A DNA stretch of 42,295 nt from Roseburia sp. CAG:303. GTDB taxonomy: Bacteria; Bacillota; Clostridia; Lachnospirales; Lachnospiraceae. Of this stretch, positions 32,392 through 41,575 are shown in pieces (position 1 is the first letter of the stretch; every line of letters starts with the position of its first letter). Made by a program: the position numbers and the translations under genes. The notes under the pieces were generated by a model. That model did no database searches, was not told the DNA's origin, and was given only the letters and a program-made list of their open reading frames with translations. The stretch covers positions 2,003 to 44,297 of the forward strand of contig FR900157.1 of assembly GCA_000437755.1 (NCBI GenBank), given 5' to 3'.

Positions 32392-32991
32392 ATGTGGTCT
32401 TATGAAAAAAGAACACAGTATCCGATAAATATCAAAAAAAATGATGCAAAAGCTGCCATGATTATAATCAGTCAGTATGGTGGTCCTGACGGTGAGATCA
32501 GTGCTTCCATGCGTTATTTATCCCAGAAATTCAGTTTTAAGAATCCGCGTGTTTCCGGTCTGCTGAATGATATTGGTACAGAAGAACTGGCACATCTTGA
32601 AATGGTCGGAACTATCGTCCATCAGCTTACCTGTAACCTGTCTCCGGAAGAAATCAAAGCTTCTGGATTTGATAAATACTATGTTGACCATACTTTGGGC
32701 GTGTGGCCGCAGGCAGCGGGCGGAATTCCTTTTAATGCCTGTGAATTCCAGGTCAAGGGAGATCCGATTACCGATTTGTTTGAAGACATGGCAGCGGAAC
32801 AGAAAGCACGCAGCACCTACGATAACATTCTCCGCATGATTAAAGATCCGGATATTGTAGATCCGATTCGTTTCCTGCGTGAACGAGAAATCGTCCATTT
32901 CCAGCGTTTCGGTGAAGCACTCCGCATTGTCCAGGATGAACTCGACTTCAAAAACTTCTATGCATTCAATCCTTCCATGGATCAGTGCTGA
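32392..32991 (+). CDS. cotJC: Spore coat manganese catalase CotJC
   Basis: 199-residue dimanganese catalase-like coat protein. The ferritin-like four-helix core shows the paired ligand motifs: EELAHLEMV on one helix pair, and EQKARSTYDNIL with EREIVHFQRFGE on the other. It begins MWSYEKRTQYP, typical of CotJC. It starts 3 nt after cotJB with GGAGG in the cotJB 3' end, so the operon is tightly coupled. It is thought to guard spores against peroxide. Confidence 0.95.
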   Translation: MWSYEKRTQYPINIKKNDAKAAMIIISQYGGPDGEISASMRYLSQKFSFKNPRVSGLLNDIGTEELAHLEMVGTIVHQLTCNLSPEEIKASGFDKYYVDHTLGVWPQAAGGIPFNACEFQVKGDPITDLFEDMAAEQKARSTYDNILRMIKDPDIVDPIRFLREREIVHFQRFGEALRIVQDELDFKNFYAFNPSMDQC

Positions 32992-33016
32992 TAGGGCATA
33001 ACAGATTTTTTAAGAA

Positions 33017-33042
33017 AAGAAGAGGTTTTTACACCTCTTCTT
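33017..33042. terminator. Bidirectional terminator overlapping a stop codon
   Basis: Stem AAGAAGAGGT / ACCTCTTCTT (33017-33026 with 33033-33042) with a 6-nt loop. T-rich sequence follows on both strands. It lies 26 nt after cotJC and includes the final codons and stop (33029-33031) of the convergent surface-protein gene. Confidence 0.85.
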
Positions 33043-36000
33043 CTTTTCTCTTCTTCGGGCATGCCAGAATCAGAATAATCAGTGACAGGATGGATAATAA
33101 TACCAGATGGCTGATATTTGCCTTATCCCCTGTTGAAAGCTGTTCTGAGCTTACCTTATGAATTCCTTTATTATTACTTTCTATATTTGCAGTGTTTTCA
33201 CTTGAATCAACCTTGCTCTTATCTCTTATAAGTGCCAGCAGCTGGTCAATTACACTCTTATCCACGGGAACGGTATTGTCTTTTACCTGACTATCCGTAT
33301 TTCCATTGCCAGAATTTCCATTATCCACGGTTGCCGGTGTTTCCGGTTCCTGTGGAGTTTCCGGTTCTGCTGCGGTTAAATCTTTCCATTTGGCTGTAAG
33401 TGTAAGATTACCAATGGAATCCCTGATTTCTGTTACCTGGTTTCCTGCATCATCATACCAGCCAAGGAATTCATATCCTGTTCTGGATGGTGTTGTCAGG
33501 CTGATTACGGATTCTACTGTATATACATCAGGATTATCTTCCGCATTTCCTTCCAGATATGTAATCGAATACTCAATCGGCTCAAATTCAGCCATAACTG
33601 TGATATCCTTGTCCGGCATCAGGAAATAATAGATGCCATCTGCAATCTCATACAATGGAAGGTCTATCTCCATGCCCAGTAAATCTTCAACCGCCCTGAG
33701 TGTTCTTACTGCTGAATATGTCTCTACTGTATCATCACTGTAGTATAATCTCTTCAGTCTGTAACCTCTCTCCGGAGCTGCTTTTACAAATACATACTGA
33801 CCTTTATAAGCTTCCTCTGCATACGCTGTAATCGTTCCCTTATTATCGGTCGAATCGGTATCAACTATGATTTTGTACATATTCCGGAAGTCATCTTCCT
33901 TTTCCCATTTTGCTACCAGAATCAGATTTCCACACATTTTTTCAATTTTAGAAATCGGTACTTCTTTTGCGCCATTGTATCCACTTTCCGGATCCGGGAG
34001 AACTATGTTCCATCCAATAAATTCATTTCCGGATTCATGAAGTTCTTCCAGATCTATGACAGATTTTATTGTGTATACTGTCGGGTTCGGATTATCCGCA
34101 CCGTGAAGATTCAGATAAGTGATCTGATATTCTATTAAAGTAAATTTTCCGGTTATATCCACCGGATATTCCGGCATTTTGAATGTATACGTACACGGAT
34201 ATGTCTGGTCTTCTGACGGTTTCTTGGTATTCGTATATACACCGCCGTCATCGTCCGTATAAGTATATGTCATGCTCTCGTAACGGACTCCCATCTCCGG
34301 TGTAACCGTGATGGTCAGAAGTTCGCCCGGAATACCTTTTGTGACCTGTGCCCCATCTGAATCATAAACTTTAATGTAATCCTGTGCATCTTCTGAAACA
34401 TTGACCGGATAGGTTACTACGTCTTCCCATTTTGCAACAAGTATCAGATCATTTCCGTAAGTTCCTGTCGGAATGGAGCCTATCACTTTCTTTTCTGCAT
34501 CTCCAAATACATACCAGCCTGCAAATCTGACATATTTATCCTTTTCCGGTGCCGGATTCAATTTGAATTCCGGTGTCTTTGCATTAAATTCGTATACCGT
34601 AGGATTATCTTCGGTTTCTACCGGTACAACTACCGATCCATCGGTATCATGGTAGGAAATCTTATAATCCGGTGCCTGTATATGAACGGTAATATATACA
34701 TTCATTGCCGGCATGGTAAATGTAAATGCGTGTTCATCGTTCATATCGGTGAACAGCTCTATCTTCTCTCCGTCTGCATTCGTTACATCGACGGAAGAAA
34801 TCTTATAACCTGTCTTTGCCGTAATACTTCCGGTAGTTACATCACTTCTGTCTGTAAATTCTACTGTTTTATACAAGATATTTCCGGTTGAAGTATCCTG
34901 TTCAAATGCGATCGGCTGTTCTTTGAAGAACATCTCAAAGTTTGCCATGCTGCGGATATCCACAGGGCTTGCATAATCTTCTTCATTTGTATACACTGCT
35001 CCTACATATACAAAATATCCGATTGCCCGGTATCTTCCGGTTACTGTTACATTCTGGTTTACAACAAATTCCGGATAACTGCCTTTCTCGTAATCCGTAC
35101 CATTGACCGTCCAGCCTTCAAATGCCTTTTCGTCCGTATCTTCCGGATCTGCCGGATACATGATCTCAGTAAATCTTGTACCCTGTTCCAGTATGATATC
35201 TTCAACAATCGCATTGCCTTCATCATCAACAAAGGATACTTTGCACATCCATTTTGCATACAAATTAATGATATCTCCTACGGTATCAGATGTTACTTCT
35301 GTTACCCTTGAATCGTCCTGGAAATCTTCGGTTGTATACCATCCTGCAAAAGTACGGTTCTCCCATTCCGGATCTTCCAGTTCAAGAGTCTCTCCACATG
35401 CATAGGTGGAAGGATTCGGATTGCTGACAGAAGAGTCTTCCAGGTTATAGGAAATATTGTATTTACCTATTTCATAAGTAAACGAAATGCTGCAGTCAGA
35501 TTCCGGCATTTTAAAGCTGTATACATACTCATCATCTGTATTTTTCTCAATGCTTCCTTTCTTTCCTGTGGAAGTTGTATAAGAAACTGCTGTACAGAAT
35601 TTCGGTACATTTTCAAGCTTGATATCAACCGTTCTGGTCTGTTTTACATCTACGGCAGTTCCGCTTGCGAGCTTCTCAAAAGTACCATTTCCAACCTTGT
35701 ACTGGTAGGTTACACTTGGAAGTTCTCCGGTTACCGTCAGCTTACTGGATGGAAGCACTTCTGACGGAAGCCAGAAATACAGTTTCTTCTGTGTATCACT
35801 GCTACTGTCAAAATAAGCTTTTGCATTTCCGATAAAACGATATGCCGAAGCATTATATACATCTACGGATAAATTCAGGTCATCTGCAATCGTTGCATCT
35901 GATCCGTTACTTCTTACATAGTATTCTTCTTCTCCGCCTTCTACATTTTCAAGCTGATAGGTAGATCCGTTATAAATAGAACCACTATTTTCAGCCGCAG

Positions 36001-37204
36001 CTTCTTCGATATTAAAGATATATTTGTGTAATGCCTGTCCTTTTGCATTGACTGCACTGCCAAATTCATAACCTGACACACCCGGCTTCAAATCCACACT
36101 TCCGCCGGTAATCACAACCGTACCCTGGTTATAACCGTTATTTGCCACTGCACCGGTTCCGATACACGGACCTAATGTATTCGTCGTAGTACGGATATAA
36201 ACAGCTCCGCCTGTAATGCTGATATTTCCTTCTGTCATTACGGCCTTCGCATCTGCTGTTCCTGTTTCTGCCGATAAACTCTGTTGTGATAACGGATTCT
36301 TAGCTCTATATGTAATTCTGCTGGTTGCACTTGCACCCGCTCCGATGCCTGCACCCATACCATTTCCTTCTATCATAATAGCCGCTCCGGAACCAATCTC
36401 GATATCACCGGCTCCGCACTTTAATTCACTGCCCGGCTTAAATTCCTGCTGACCGTGTTTATAATATCCAAGCGTTGTACCCAGATAATAACTGCTGGAA
36501 CCGCTTCCTGTTGAGAACTTCAGGTTTACACCCATTGTCCCCAGTTCTGCTGAACCAATAGCTGCCCCAAAGCTGTCCTGTGCAGTAATCAGATTCAGCA
36601 CATCTCCGGATGAACCGTAACCTGTGAATTTCACAATATTCTTTCTCACTACGGTTTCATCACGGAAACGCTCTGCTTCGCTCGTCTGATCGGAGTTGTG
36701 ATCATAGGTCCGCACCGTATAACTCATGCAGTCTGCCTGAATCAATGGACTCTTTGCTCCGTCACAGTTACTGCGGATCGTATTCTTTCCACTGATTACT
36801 ATCTCAAAATTACTCTCAAAACTTCCGGTATTTCCGATATCTTTGGTTTCTTCTCCGGAAAGCTTGATCGCCGGTATATCGGATGCCAGCGTGATATTCA
36901 CATTCTCCAGAATAATATGTGCCGCTCCGGATCCCTTACCACTATACTTCAACGAATAGGTCTGGCTGCTTGACCCCGTTATCTTATACCACGTATCCGG
37001 TTCTACCACCTGTTCCGGGGTATAATCTGCCCTCAGTACAATCGGATTTCCCTGGCTGCCGGACTCATTCGCCGCATTTACCATCGGGAGTACCGCATAT
37101 ACTCCGGTTGCCAGTGCCAGAACTGCAACAGCTGCTGTCAGCCCCACCGCCAGTTTTTTCTTTTTTATGTAAAAGGATCGTATTCGTGCCAGTATCTCTT
37201 TCAT
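33029..37204 (-). CDS. Large surface protein with InlB-type repeats and a variant sorting signal
   Basis: 1391-residue exported protein. A signal anchor (about 16-40) is followed by a ~450-residue beta-helix-like region (alternating short strands with ILENVNITL and GAAIMIEGNGMGAGIGAGA). A series of Listeria/Bacteroides (InlB B) repeats comes next, each ending near NLYAKW, ILVAKWE or LTLTAKW, at least four plus a variant. A Pro/Glu/Thr linker then leads to a C-terminal LSTGD, one hydrophobic helix and the basic tail PKKRKEEEV. LSTGD resembles an LPxTG-type signal without the proline. It is a likely adhesin or wall-attached structural protein. The ATG at 37204 has GGAGGA 7 nt before it. The class B sortase at 21291 is a possible partner (inference). 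Confidence 0.87.
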   Translation of the reverse strand: MKEILARIRSFYIKKKKLAVGLTAAVAVLALATGVYAVLPMVNAANESGSQGNPIVLRADYTPEQVVEPDTWYKITGSSSQTYSLKYSGKGSGAAHIILENVNITLASDIPAIKLSGEETKDIGNTGSFESNFEIVISGKNTIRSNCDGAKSPLIQADCMSYTVRTYDHNSDQTSEAERFRDETVVRKNIVKFTGYGSSGDVLNLITAQDSFGAAIGSAELGTMGVNLKFSTGSGSSSYYLGTTLGYYKHGQQEFKPGSELKCGAGDIEIGSGAAIMIEGNGMGAGIGAGASATSRITYRAKNPLSQQSLSAETGTADAKAVMTEGNISITGGAVYIRTTTNTLGPCIGTGAVANNGYNQGTVVITGGSVDLKPGVSGYEFGSAVNAKGQALHKYIFNIEEAAAENSGSIYNGSTYQLENVEGGEEEYYVRSNGSDATIADDLNLSVDVYNASAYRFIGNAKAYFDSSSDTQKKLYFWLPSEVLPSSKLTVTGELPSVTYQYKVGNGTFEKLASGTAVDVKQTRTVDIKLENVPKFCTAVSYTTSTGKKGSIEKNTDDEYVYSFKMPESDCSISFTYEIGKYNISYNLEDSSVSNPNPSTYACGETLELEDPEWENRTFAGWYTTEDFQDDSRVTEVTSDTVGDIINLYAKWMCKVSFVDDEGNAIVEDIILEQGTRFTEIMYPADPEDTDEKAFEGWTVNGTDYEKGSYPEFVVNQNVTVTGRYRAIGYFVYVGAVYTNEEDYASPVDIRSMANFEMFFKEQPIAFEQDTSTGNILYKTVEFTDRSDVTTGSITAKTGYKISSVDVTNADGEKIELFTDMNDEHAFTFTMPAMNVYITVHIQAPDYKISYHDTDGSVVVPVETEDNPTVYEFNAKTPEFKLNPAPEKDKYVRFAGWYVFGDAEKKVIGSIPTGTYGNDLILVAKWEDVVTYPVNVSEDAQDYIKVYDSDGAQVTKGIPGELLTITVTPEMGVRYESMTYTYTDDDGGVYTNTKKPSEDQTYPCTYTFKMPEYPVDITGKFTLIEYQITYLNLHGADNPNPTVYTIKSVIDLEELHESGNEFIGWNIVLPDPESGYNGAKEVPISKIEKMCGNLILVAKWEKEDDFRNMYKIIVDTDSTDNKGTITAYAEEAYKGQYVFVKAAPERGYRLKRLYYSDDTVETYSAVRTLRAVEDLLGMEIDLPLYEIADGIYYFLMPDKDITVMAEFEPIEYSITYLEGNAEDNPDVYTVESVISLTTPSRTGYEFLGWYDDAGNQVTEIRDSIGNLTLTAKWKDLTAAEPETPQEPETPATVDNGNSGNGNTDSQVKDNTVPVDKSVIDQLLALIRDKSKVDSSENTANIESNNKGIHKVSSEQLSTGDKANISHLVLLSILSLIILILACPKKRKEEEV

Positions 37205-37268
37205 ATATAATTCCTCCACTCCTTGTCATCTTAACTTCTATTATACTCCTTTTTCCATGTTTTCACAA

Positions 37269-37312
37269 TAAAAAAAAGCAGAAAAAGAAAATTTCTTTTT
37301 CTGCTTTTTTTA
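37269..37312 (-). terminator. Terminator of amt-PII
   Basis: A 20-bp inverted repeat (37271-37290 with 37292-37311) around a single base, rich in A/T with a GCAG/CTGC centre, begins 14 nt after the stop and ends in a T run on the minus strand. Confidence 0.9.
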
Positions 37313-37325
37313 TCCCATGGTATAT

Positions 37326-39050
37326 TTAATCTTCTACACCCTGAAGTGCATCGTAACCGGTCTCTCCTGTTCTGACCTTGATAACATCTTCAACATTGTA
37401 AAGGAAGATCTTGCCGTCTCCGATATTTCCTGTATACAGTACTTTTCTTGCTGTTTCAATGACTTTTTCTACCGGAACTGCACTGACAATTACCTCAACT
37501 TTAACTTTCGGCAGAAGTTTTACTTCTACTTCAACGCCTCTGTAAAGCTTTGGTCCGCCCTTCTGTACGCCGCAGCCAAGTACCTGTGTAACAGTAATAC
37601 CCATAACACCGATTTCATTCAGTGCCTCTTTCAATGCTTCAAACCTGCTCTGATTGCAGATAATGCTTACTTTCGTAAGTTTTGCACCTTCTACACTTGA
37701 AGACTTTGTTTCTGCCATGCCTGTGGTCTGTACTGCAGGTGCTGCTGTCTGTACCGGAACGAATCCGTTTGCTGATACCGGCATAAAGTCTGCATAAGCA
37801 GATGGAAGATTGTGTTCTGTTGCATCCAGACCCTGAATCTCTTCTTCTTCGGAAGCTCTTAAACCGATTGTATTTTTAATCGCAAGGAATACAATCGTAA
37901 TTGTAACTGCGGCCCATGCTGCTACTGCAAGGAATCCGATAAACTGAATTCCTAACTGATGGAATCCGCCACCGTAAAATAATCCGTCAATATCATTTCC
38001 AGGTGCTTTAGATGTTGCAAATAAACCTACTGCAAATGTTCCCCAGATACCATTCAGACAATGAACGGCAACCGCACCAACCGGGTCATCGATGTGAAGC
38101 TTGTGATCCAGAAGCCATACACCAAATACTACCAGCACACCGGCAACTGCACCGATAATGGCTGAACCAAGTGCATCTGTAACATCACAAGGTGCTGTGA
38201 TGGCTACCAGACCTGCCAGGGATGCATTCAGACACATGGACACATCCGGTTTTCCATATTTTACCCAGGTAAATATCATACATACAACGGTTGCTACTGC
38301 CGGTGCAACGGTTGTAGTAAGGAAGATAGAACCTAACTGACCGATACTTGTTGCTGCTGCACCATTGAATCCATACCAGCCAAACCAGAGAATAAATACA
38401 CCTAATGCACCGAGTGTAAGTGAATGTCCCGGTATTGCATTTACCTTGAGCGAACCATCTTTTTTCTTTGTAAATTTACCAATACGAGGTCCGAGGATAG
38501 CAGCTCCAATCAATGCTGAAATACCACCAACCATATGTATTGCGGTTGAACCTGCAAAATCGTGGAATCCCATCTGTGAGAGCCAGCCGCCGCCCCAGAT
38601 CCAGTGTGCTTCTACCGGATAGATGACTGCCGAAATTACTCCGGAATAAATACAGTAAGAAATGAATTTCGTTCTTTCTGCCATTGCACCTGATACAATC
38701 GTTGCTGCCGTAGCACAGAATACTAAGTTAAATACAAAATTTGAAAATCCAAACTGGTCATATTTTGTAAAAACATCAAATCCAGGAGTTCCAAAAATTC
38801 CTCCCACATCCGTACCAAACATGAGGCTGTAACCGAGCAGTACGAACACCACTGTACCGATACAGAAATCCATCAGATTCTTCATAATAATGTTTCCTGC
38901 ATTTTTTGCTCTTGTAAATCCGGTTTCCACCATTGCGAATCCGCACTGCATAAAGAACACCAGAGCCGCACCAATCAGGAACCACACACCCCATACATCA
39001 CTTGTCAGGGCTATTCCCATTTCGCTTATTGCATTTGTTAATTCGTCCAT
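37326..39050 (-). CDS. amt: Ammonium transporter with fused C-terminal PII domain
   Basis: 574-residue fusion. Residues about 1-430 are an Amt channel with about 11 helices, including the family signatures FMQCGFAMVETGF and GWYGFNGAAA and the His-containing pore segments AVHCLNGIWG and AIHMVGGISALIGAAI. A ~40-residue linker joins a complete PII/GlnK domain (about 460-574): GVQKGGPKLYRGVEVEVKLL is the T-loop, then TGNIGDGKIF and IKVRTGE. At the position of the uridylylated Tyr51 of enteric PII there is Val, so uridylylation is not expected. Free GlnK normally plugs Amt; here it is covalently attached. The ATG at 39050 has GGAGGA 7 nt upstream; the in-frame start at 39137 lies in the leader hairpin and is rejected. 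Confidence 0.95.
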   Translation of the reverse strand: MDELTNAISEMGIALTSDVWGVWFLIGAALVFFMQCGFAMVETGFTRAKNAGNIIMKNLMDFCIGTVVFVLLGYSLMFGTDVGGIFGTPGFDVFTKYDQFGFSNFVFNLVFCATAATIVSGAMAERTKFISYCIYSGVISAVIYPVEAHWIWGGGWLSQMGFHDFAGSTAIHMVGGISALIGAAILGPRIGKFTKKKDGSLKVNAIPGHSLTLGALGVFILWFGWYGFNGAAATSIGQLGSIFLTTTVAPAVATVVCMIFTWVKYGKPDVSMCLNASLAGLVAITAPCDVTDALGSAIIGAVAGVLVVFGVWLLDHKLHIDDPVGAVAVHCLNGIWGTFAVGLFATSKAPGNDIDGLFYGGGFHQLGIQFIGFLAVAAWAAVTITIVFLAIKNTIGLRASEEEEIQGLDATEHNLPSAYADFMPVSANGFVPVQTAAPAVQTTGMAETKSSSVEGAKLTKVSIICNQSRFEALKEALNEIGVMGITVTQVLGCGVQKGGPKLYRGVEVEVKLLPKVKVEVIVSAVPVEKVIETARKVLYTGNIGDGKIFLYNVEDVIKVRTGETGYDALQGVED

Positions 39051-39087
39051 AATCTTTTCCTCCATTCTTTCAGCTATAGAAAAGATA

Positions 39088-39137
39088 ATAAAAAAGGCGC
39101 CACGGGAAAACCTTATTTCCCATGACGCCTTTGTCAT
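39088..39137 (-). promoter_or_regulatory. Leader terminator/antiterminator of amt-PII
   Basis: The minus-strand leader forms a strong terminator: AAAGGCG with CGCCTTT, an interior loop, then GGGAAA with TTTCCC (39093-39132), followed by TTTTTTATT. Its ascending arm overlaps a small hairpin at 39122-39137, stem ATGAC/GTCAT and six-base loop AAAGGC. The two cannot coexist. The core ACAANGGCGT and the descending end GCGCCTNTTTTTAT are shared with the glnN leader. Confidence 0.65.
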
Positions 39138-39149
39138 TACCTGTGTTTT

Positions 39150-39177
39150 ATTATAGTCGTTTTTTTGTTTTTGTCAA
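39150..39177 (-). promoter_or_regulatory. Consensus SigA promoter of amt-PII
   Basis: Perfect -35 TTGACA (39172-39177) and perfect -10 TATAAT (39150-39155), 16 bp apart, about 100 nt before the start codon and upstream of the leader terminator. Confidence 0.85.
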
Positions 39178-39206
39178 TAACTTTTTTATTTTTTTTTATT
39201 TTTTTA

Positions 39207-40283
39207 TCAGAACCAGGACGGTGGTAAAAACATGGCAATATATTTCAACTGTGGAACAAGCAGTTCCAGATTAAGAAAGATATGGCAGAACAGCAGGGAT
39301 GCCATCAGGAACACGGGGATCATGGCAATAAAAAATGTCTTATTTCTTATTACCAGATTCACTGCAAAACAGTATATGGTCACACCGGCTGCATACAGCA
39401 GGATATGAAACACCTCCCCTGCTGTTCCCGCATATCTTCCTGTCATAATAAGAATCGCAAAGGCTGCGGCTGAGGTAATCATTACCGGAATAAAGATTTC
39501 TGTCAGTCCGGTCAGTGCAGTCTGCCTCCGGTTAAACCTTGCAAATGTACCGCAGGTCTTATCTTCACGCAATGTTATCGTACCGCATAATCCTGCGAGA
39601 AATATCATAACCGCACAGATTCCGTCAATAACCGGTGATATATAGTCAAATATATCCAGTTCCACATTGCCATTTACTGCCTTTGCACCATGATATTTCA
39701 CGGAAAATGTACTGCCATTTGTGAGATTTTCTTCATAATACCCCCTTAACACATCCGCCATTTCCTCACGATCTTCATCCTTCAGATAGCTGCGGTCAAA
39801 GGTATCGTACAGAAGCAGTGCATAGGCATATTCCTGCATGACATAGGAAAATACCAGTTCATTCGTAATCTTTGGTATCATACTGTCCTTTGGAGAAATA
39901 ACCTTTACGCTGTTCTTTATATTCTGATCTTTTACAGCTTTCCAGAAATCTTTCTGAAATATATATCCCGCATAAACTTTTGAACCTCTTACATCATTTT
40001 TCAGTTCTTCTTCATCCGAATAAACAACAAAACGGAGCAGCCCCCTGTGACTTTCCATCAGTTCCGTGATATCTGCGGCAATTCCGGCATCGTCCCCATC
40101 CTCTGCCTGTTTTTCCCCGGTATCCTCATTCATGATTCCAACAGCGAGATTTACCGTAAATCCGGAAGCAACTGAACGGATAACGAAACAGCAGACCACC
40201 ATGCAAATAATCACAATATATAATGACGGCTTCTTTAGTTGTCTTTTCAAAAGCATCCAGAACCATATTCCTGCCCGTTTCAT
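39207..40283 (-). CDS. ABC-2 type transporter permease
   Basis: 358-residue membrane protein. One N-terminal helix (about 20-42), a large external domain (about 45-215) and about six C-terminal helices follow the ABC-2 permease plan (YhgE/DrrB-like). The ATG at 40283 overlaps the preceding stop (ATGA) and has AAGGAG 6 nt upstream. It is last gene of an ATPase-permease-permease operon. Direction is probably export; the substrate is unknown. Confidence 0.82.
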   Translation of the reverse strand: MKRAGIWFWMLLKRQLKKPSLYIVIICMVVCCFVIRSVASGFTVNLAVGIMNEDTGEKQAEDGDDAGIAADITELMESHRGLLRFVVYSDEEELKNDVRGSKVYAGYIFQKDFWKAVKDQNIKNSVKVISPKDSMIPKITNELVFSYVMQEYAYALLLYDTFDRSYLKDEDREEMADVLRGYYEENLTNGSTFSVKYHGAKAVNGNVELDIFDYISPVIDGICAVMIFLAGLCGTITLREDKTCGTFARFNRRQTALTGLTEIFIPVMITSAAAFAILIMTGRYAGTAGEVFHILLYAAGVTIYCFAVNLVIRNKTFFIAMIPVFLMASLLFCHIFLNLELLVPQLKYIAMFLPPSWF

Positions 40284-41575
40284 TCTTTTCTCCTTCCCGG
40301 TATCCACCTTTTCTTTTCAAATGCAGCTGCCAGCAGCACACATATAACCGTGTAACCTGCCAGCACACATACCCCGGACAGATTCTTCATAATATGCGTA
40401 TCCCGGAATACTCCCGCTGTAAGTTTCATCATGTAATGTGCAGGCAGTACACCCGACATCCCCCGCAGGGCTTCCGGAAGCAGAATCTCCGGGATAAAGC
40501 AGCCCGTCATCAATGCCTGCATAAATGCCGCAAGAAACATCAGCATAACCTGTGCCATGGCAGCATCCGTAATCCTGCAGATCATAAGTGCAAATGCACT
40601 GTTACATAAAACTGCTGGAATCAGGCTGAGAAGAAGTCTGCAAAACAGTCCCGGATCTATTTCTTCTGTCCACTCCGCATCAGAATATCCGGCTGCCAAA
40701 AACACTGCGGCTGCAAGCAGGAATAACATAAGATAAATCATCAGACAGCCAGCCAGTGATGCCAGTACCTGCCTGACATGCCCAGTTCCCGCCATTGCGA
40801 GTCTTGCGGACAGATTGCCATTATTTCTTCTCATGTATCGTACCGGCATGATGGAAAAGAACAGCGCAAACATCACAAGGCCGGCACAGAGATAGTATTC
40901 TGCCACAGAGAGTTCCCCGGTTACTGCCACTTCCTCTTCTTCATACATATTCTCCCGGTTCAGTGCTGCTTTGATATACACCTCGTTCATCCGGTCGATC
41001 GTTCTATCTTTTTTATTATAGATTCCATATTCTTTATAAAAATCATAGATGGTATAAATACCTGCCTGTGCGGAAGCAAGAAGCTGTACGGCAGCATCTG
41101 CACATTCTTTGAATACGGCAGCCTCATAGCCTGAATTCTCTGGAAATTCTATCTCAATTGGCTGGTTTTCCCCATTCATAATGCTCTTTACCGTATTTTC
41201 CGGAATCCGAATCAGCACTGCCACTTTATTTTCCTCCAGAAGGTGTTTTCCCTCCTTTGCACTGACATAATCGATATCCAGTATCGTATTTACACTGTCC
41301 ATTTTGTCAAGCATCATTGCAGCCAGCTTCATCGCCTTTGATTCATCTTCAATGACTATGGCGGCAGATATCTTTGTTTTGAATGACTTACTGTCCTTCT
41401 GCTGTTCCTGTCCATTTTCCTGCGTTATACTGCCCACACCGCTTATAAGCTGCTGCCCCATCAGTGCCATTCCAAACACAATCAGACACAGAATGGCTGC
41501 GGATAAAAGCAGTCCTGGAAACCCCTTCCTATATTTCTTTATTTCCAGACGGATCAACATCACAAATCTTTTCAT
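40280..41575 (-). CDS. ABC-2 type transporter permease
   Basis: 431-residue permease of the same build as its downstream neighbour: an N-terminal helix (about 20-42), an external domain of about 190 residues, then six helices in the last ~190 residues, with an RRNNGNLSARLAMAGTG cytoplasmic loop between two of them. The start at 41575 overlaps the ATPase stop by ATGA; the longer frame to 41614 is rejected. With the next gene it should form the heterodimeric membrane part of the transporter. Confidence 0.84.
   Translation of the reverse strand: MKRFVMLIRLEIKKYRKGFPGLLLSAAILCLIVFGMALMGQQLISGVGSITQENGQEQQKDSKSFKTKISAAIVIEDESKAMKLAAMMLDKMDSVNTILDIDYVSAKEGKHLLEENKVAVLIRIPENTVKSIMNGENQPIEIEFPENSGYEAAVFKECADAAVQLLASAQAGIYTIYDFYKEYGIYNKKDRTIDRMNEVYIKAALNRENMYEEEEVAVTGELSVAEYYLCAGLVMFALFFSIMPVRYMRRNNGNLSARLAMAGTGHVRQVLASLAGCLMIYLMLFLLAAAVFLAAGYSDAEWTEEIDPGLFCRLLLSLIPAVLCNSAFALMICRITDAAMAQVMLMFLAAFMQALMTGCFIPEILLPEALRGMSGVLPAHYMMKLTAGVFRDTHIMKNLSGVCVLAGYTVICVLLAAAFEKKRWIPGRRKE

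Noticed and set aside
33029..33160. Canonical LPxTG signal on the InlB-repeat protein
   Set aside because: The motif reads LSTGD with no proline, so only a variant signal is claimed.
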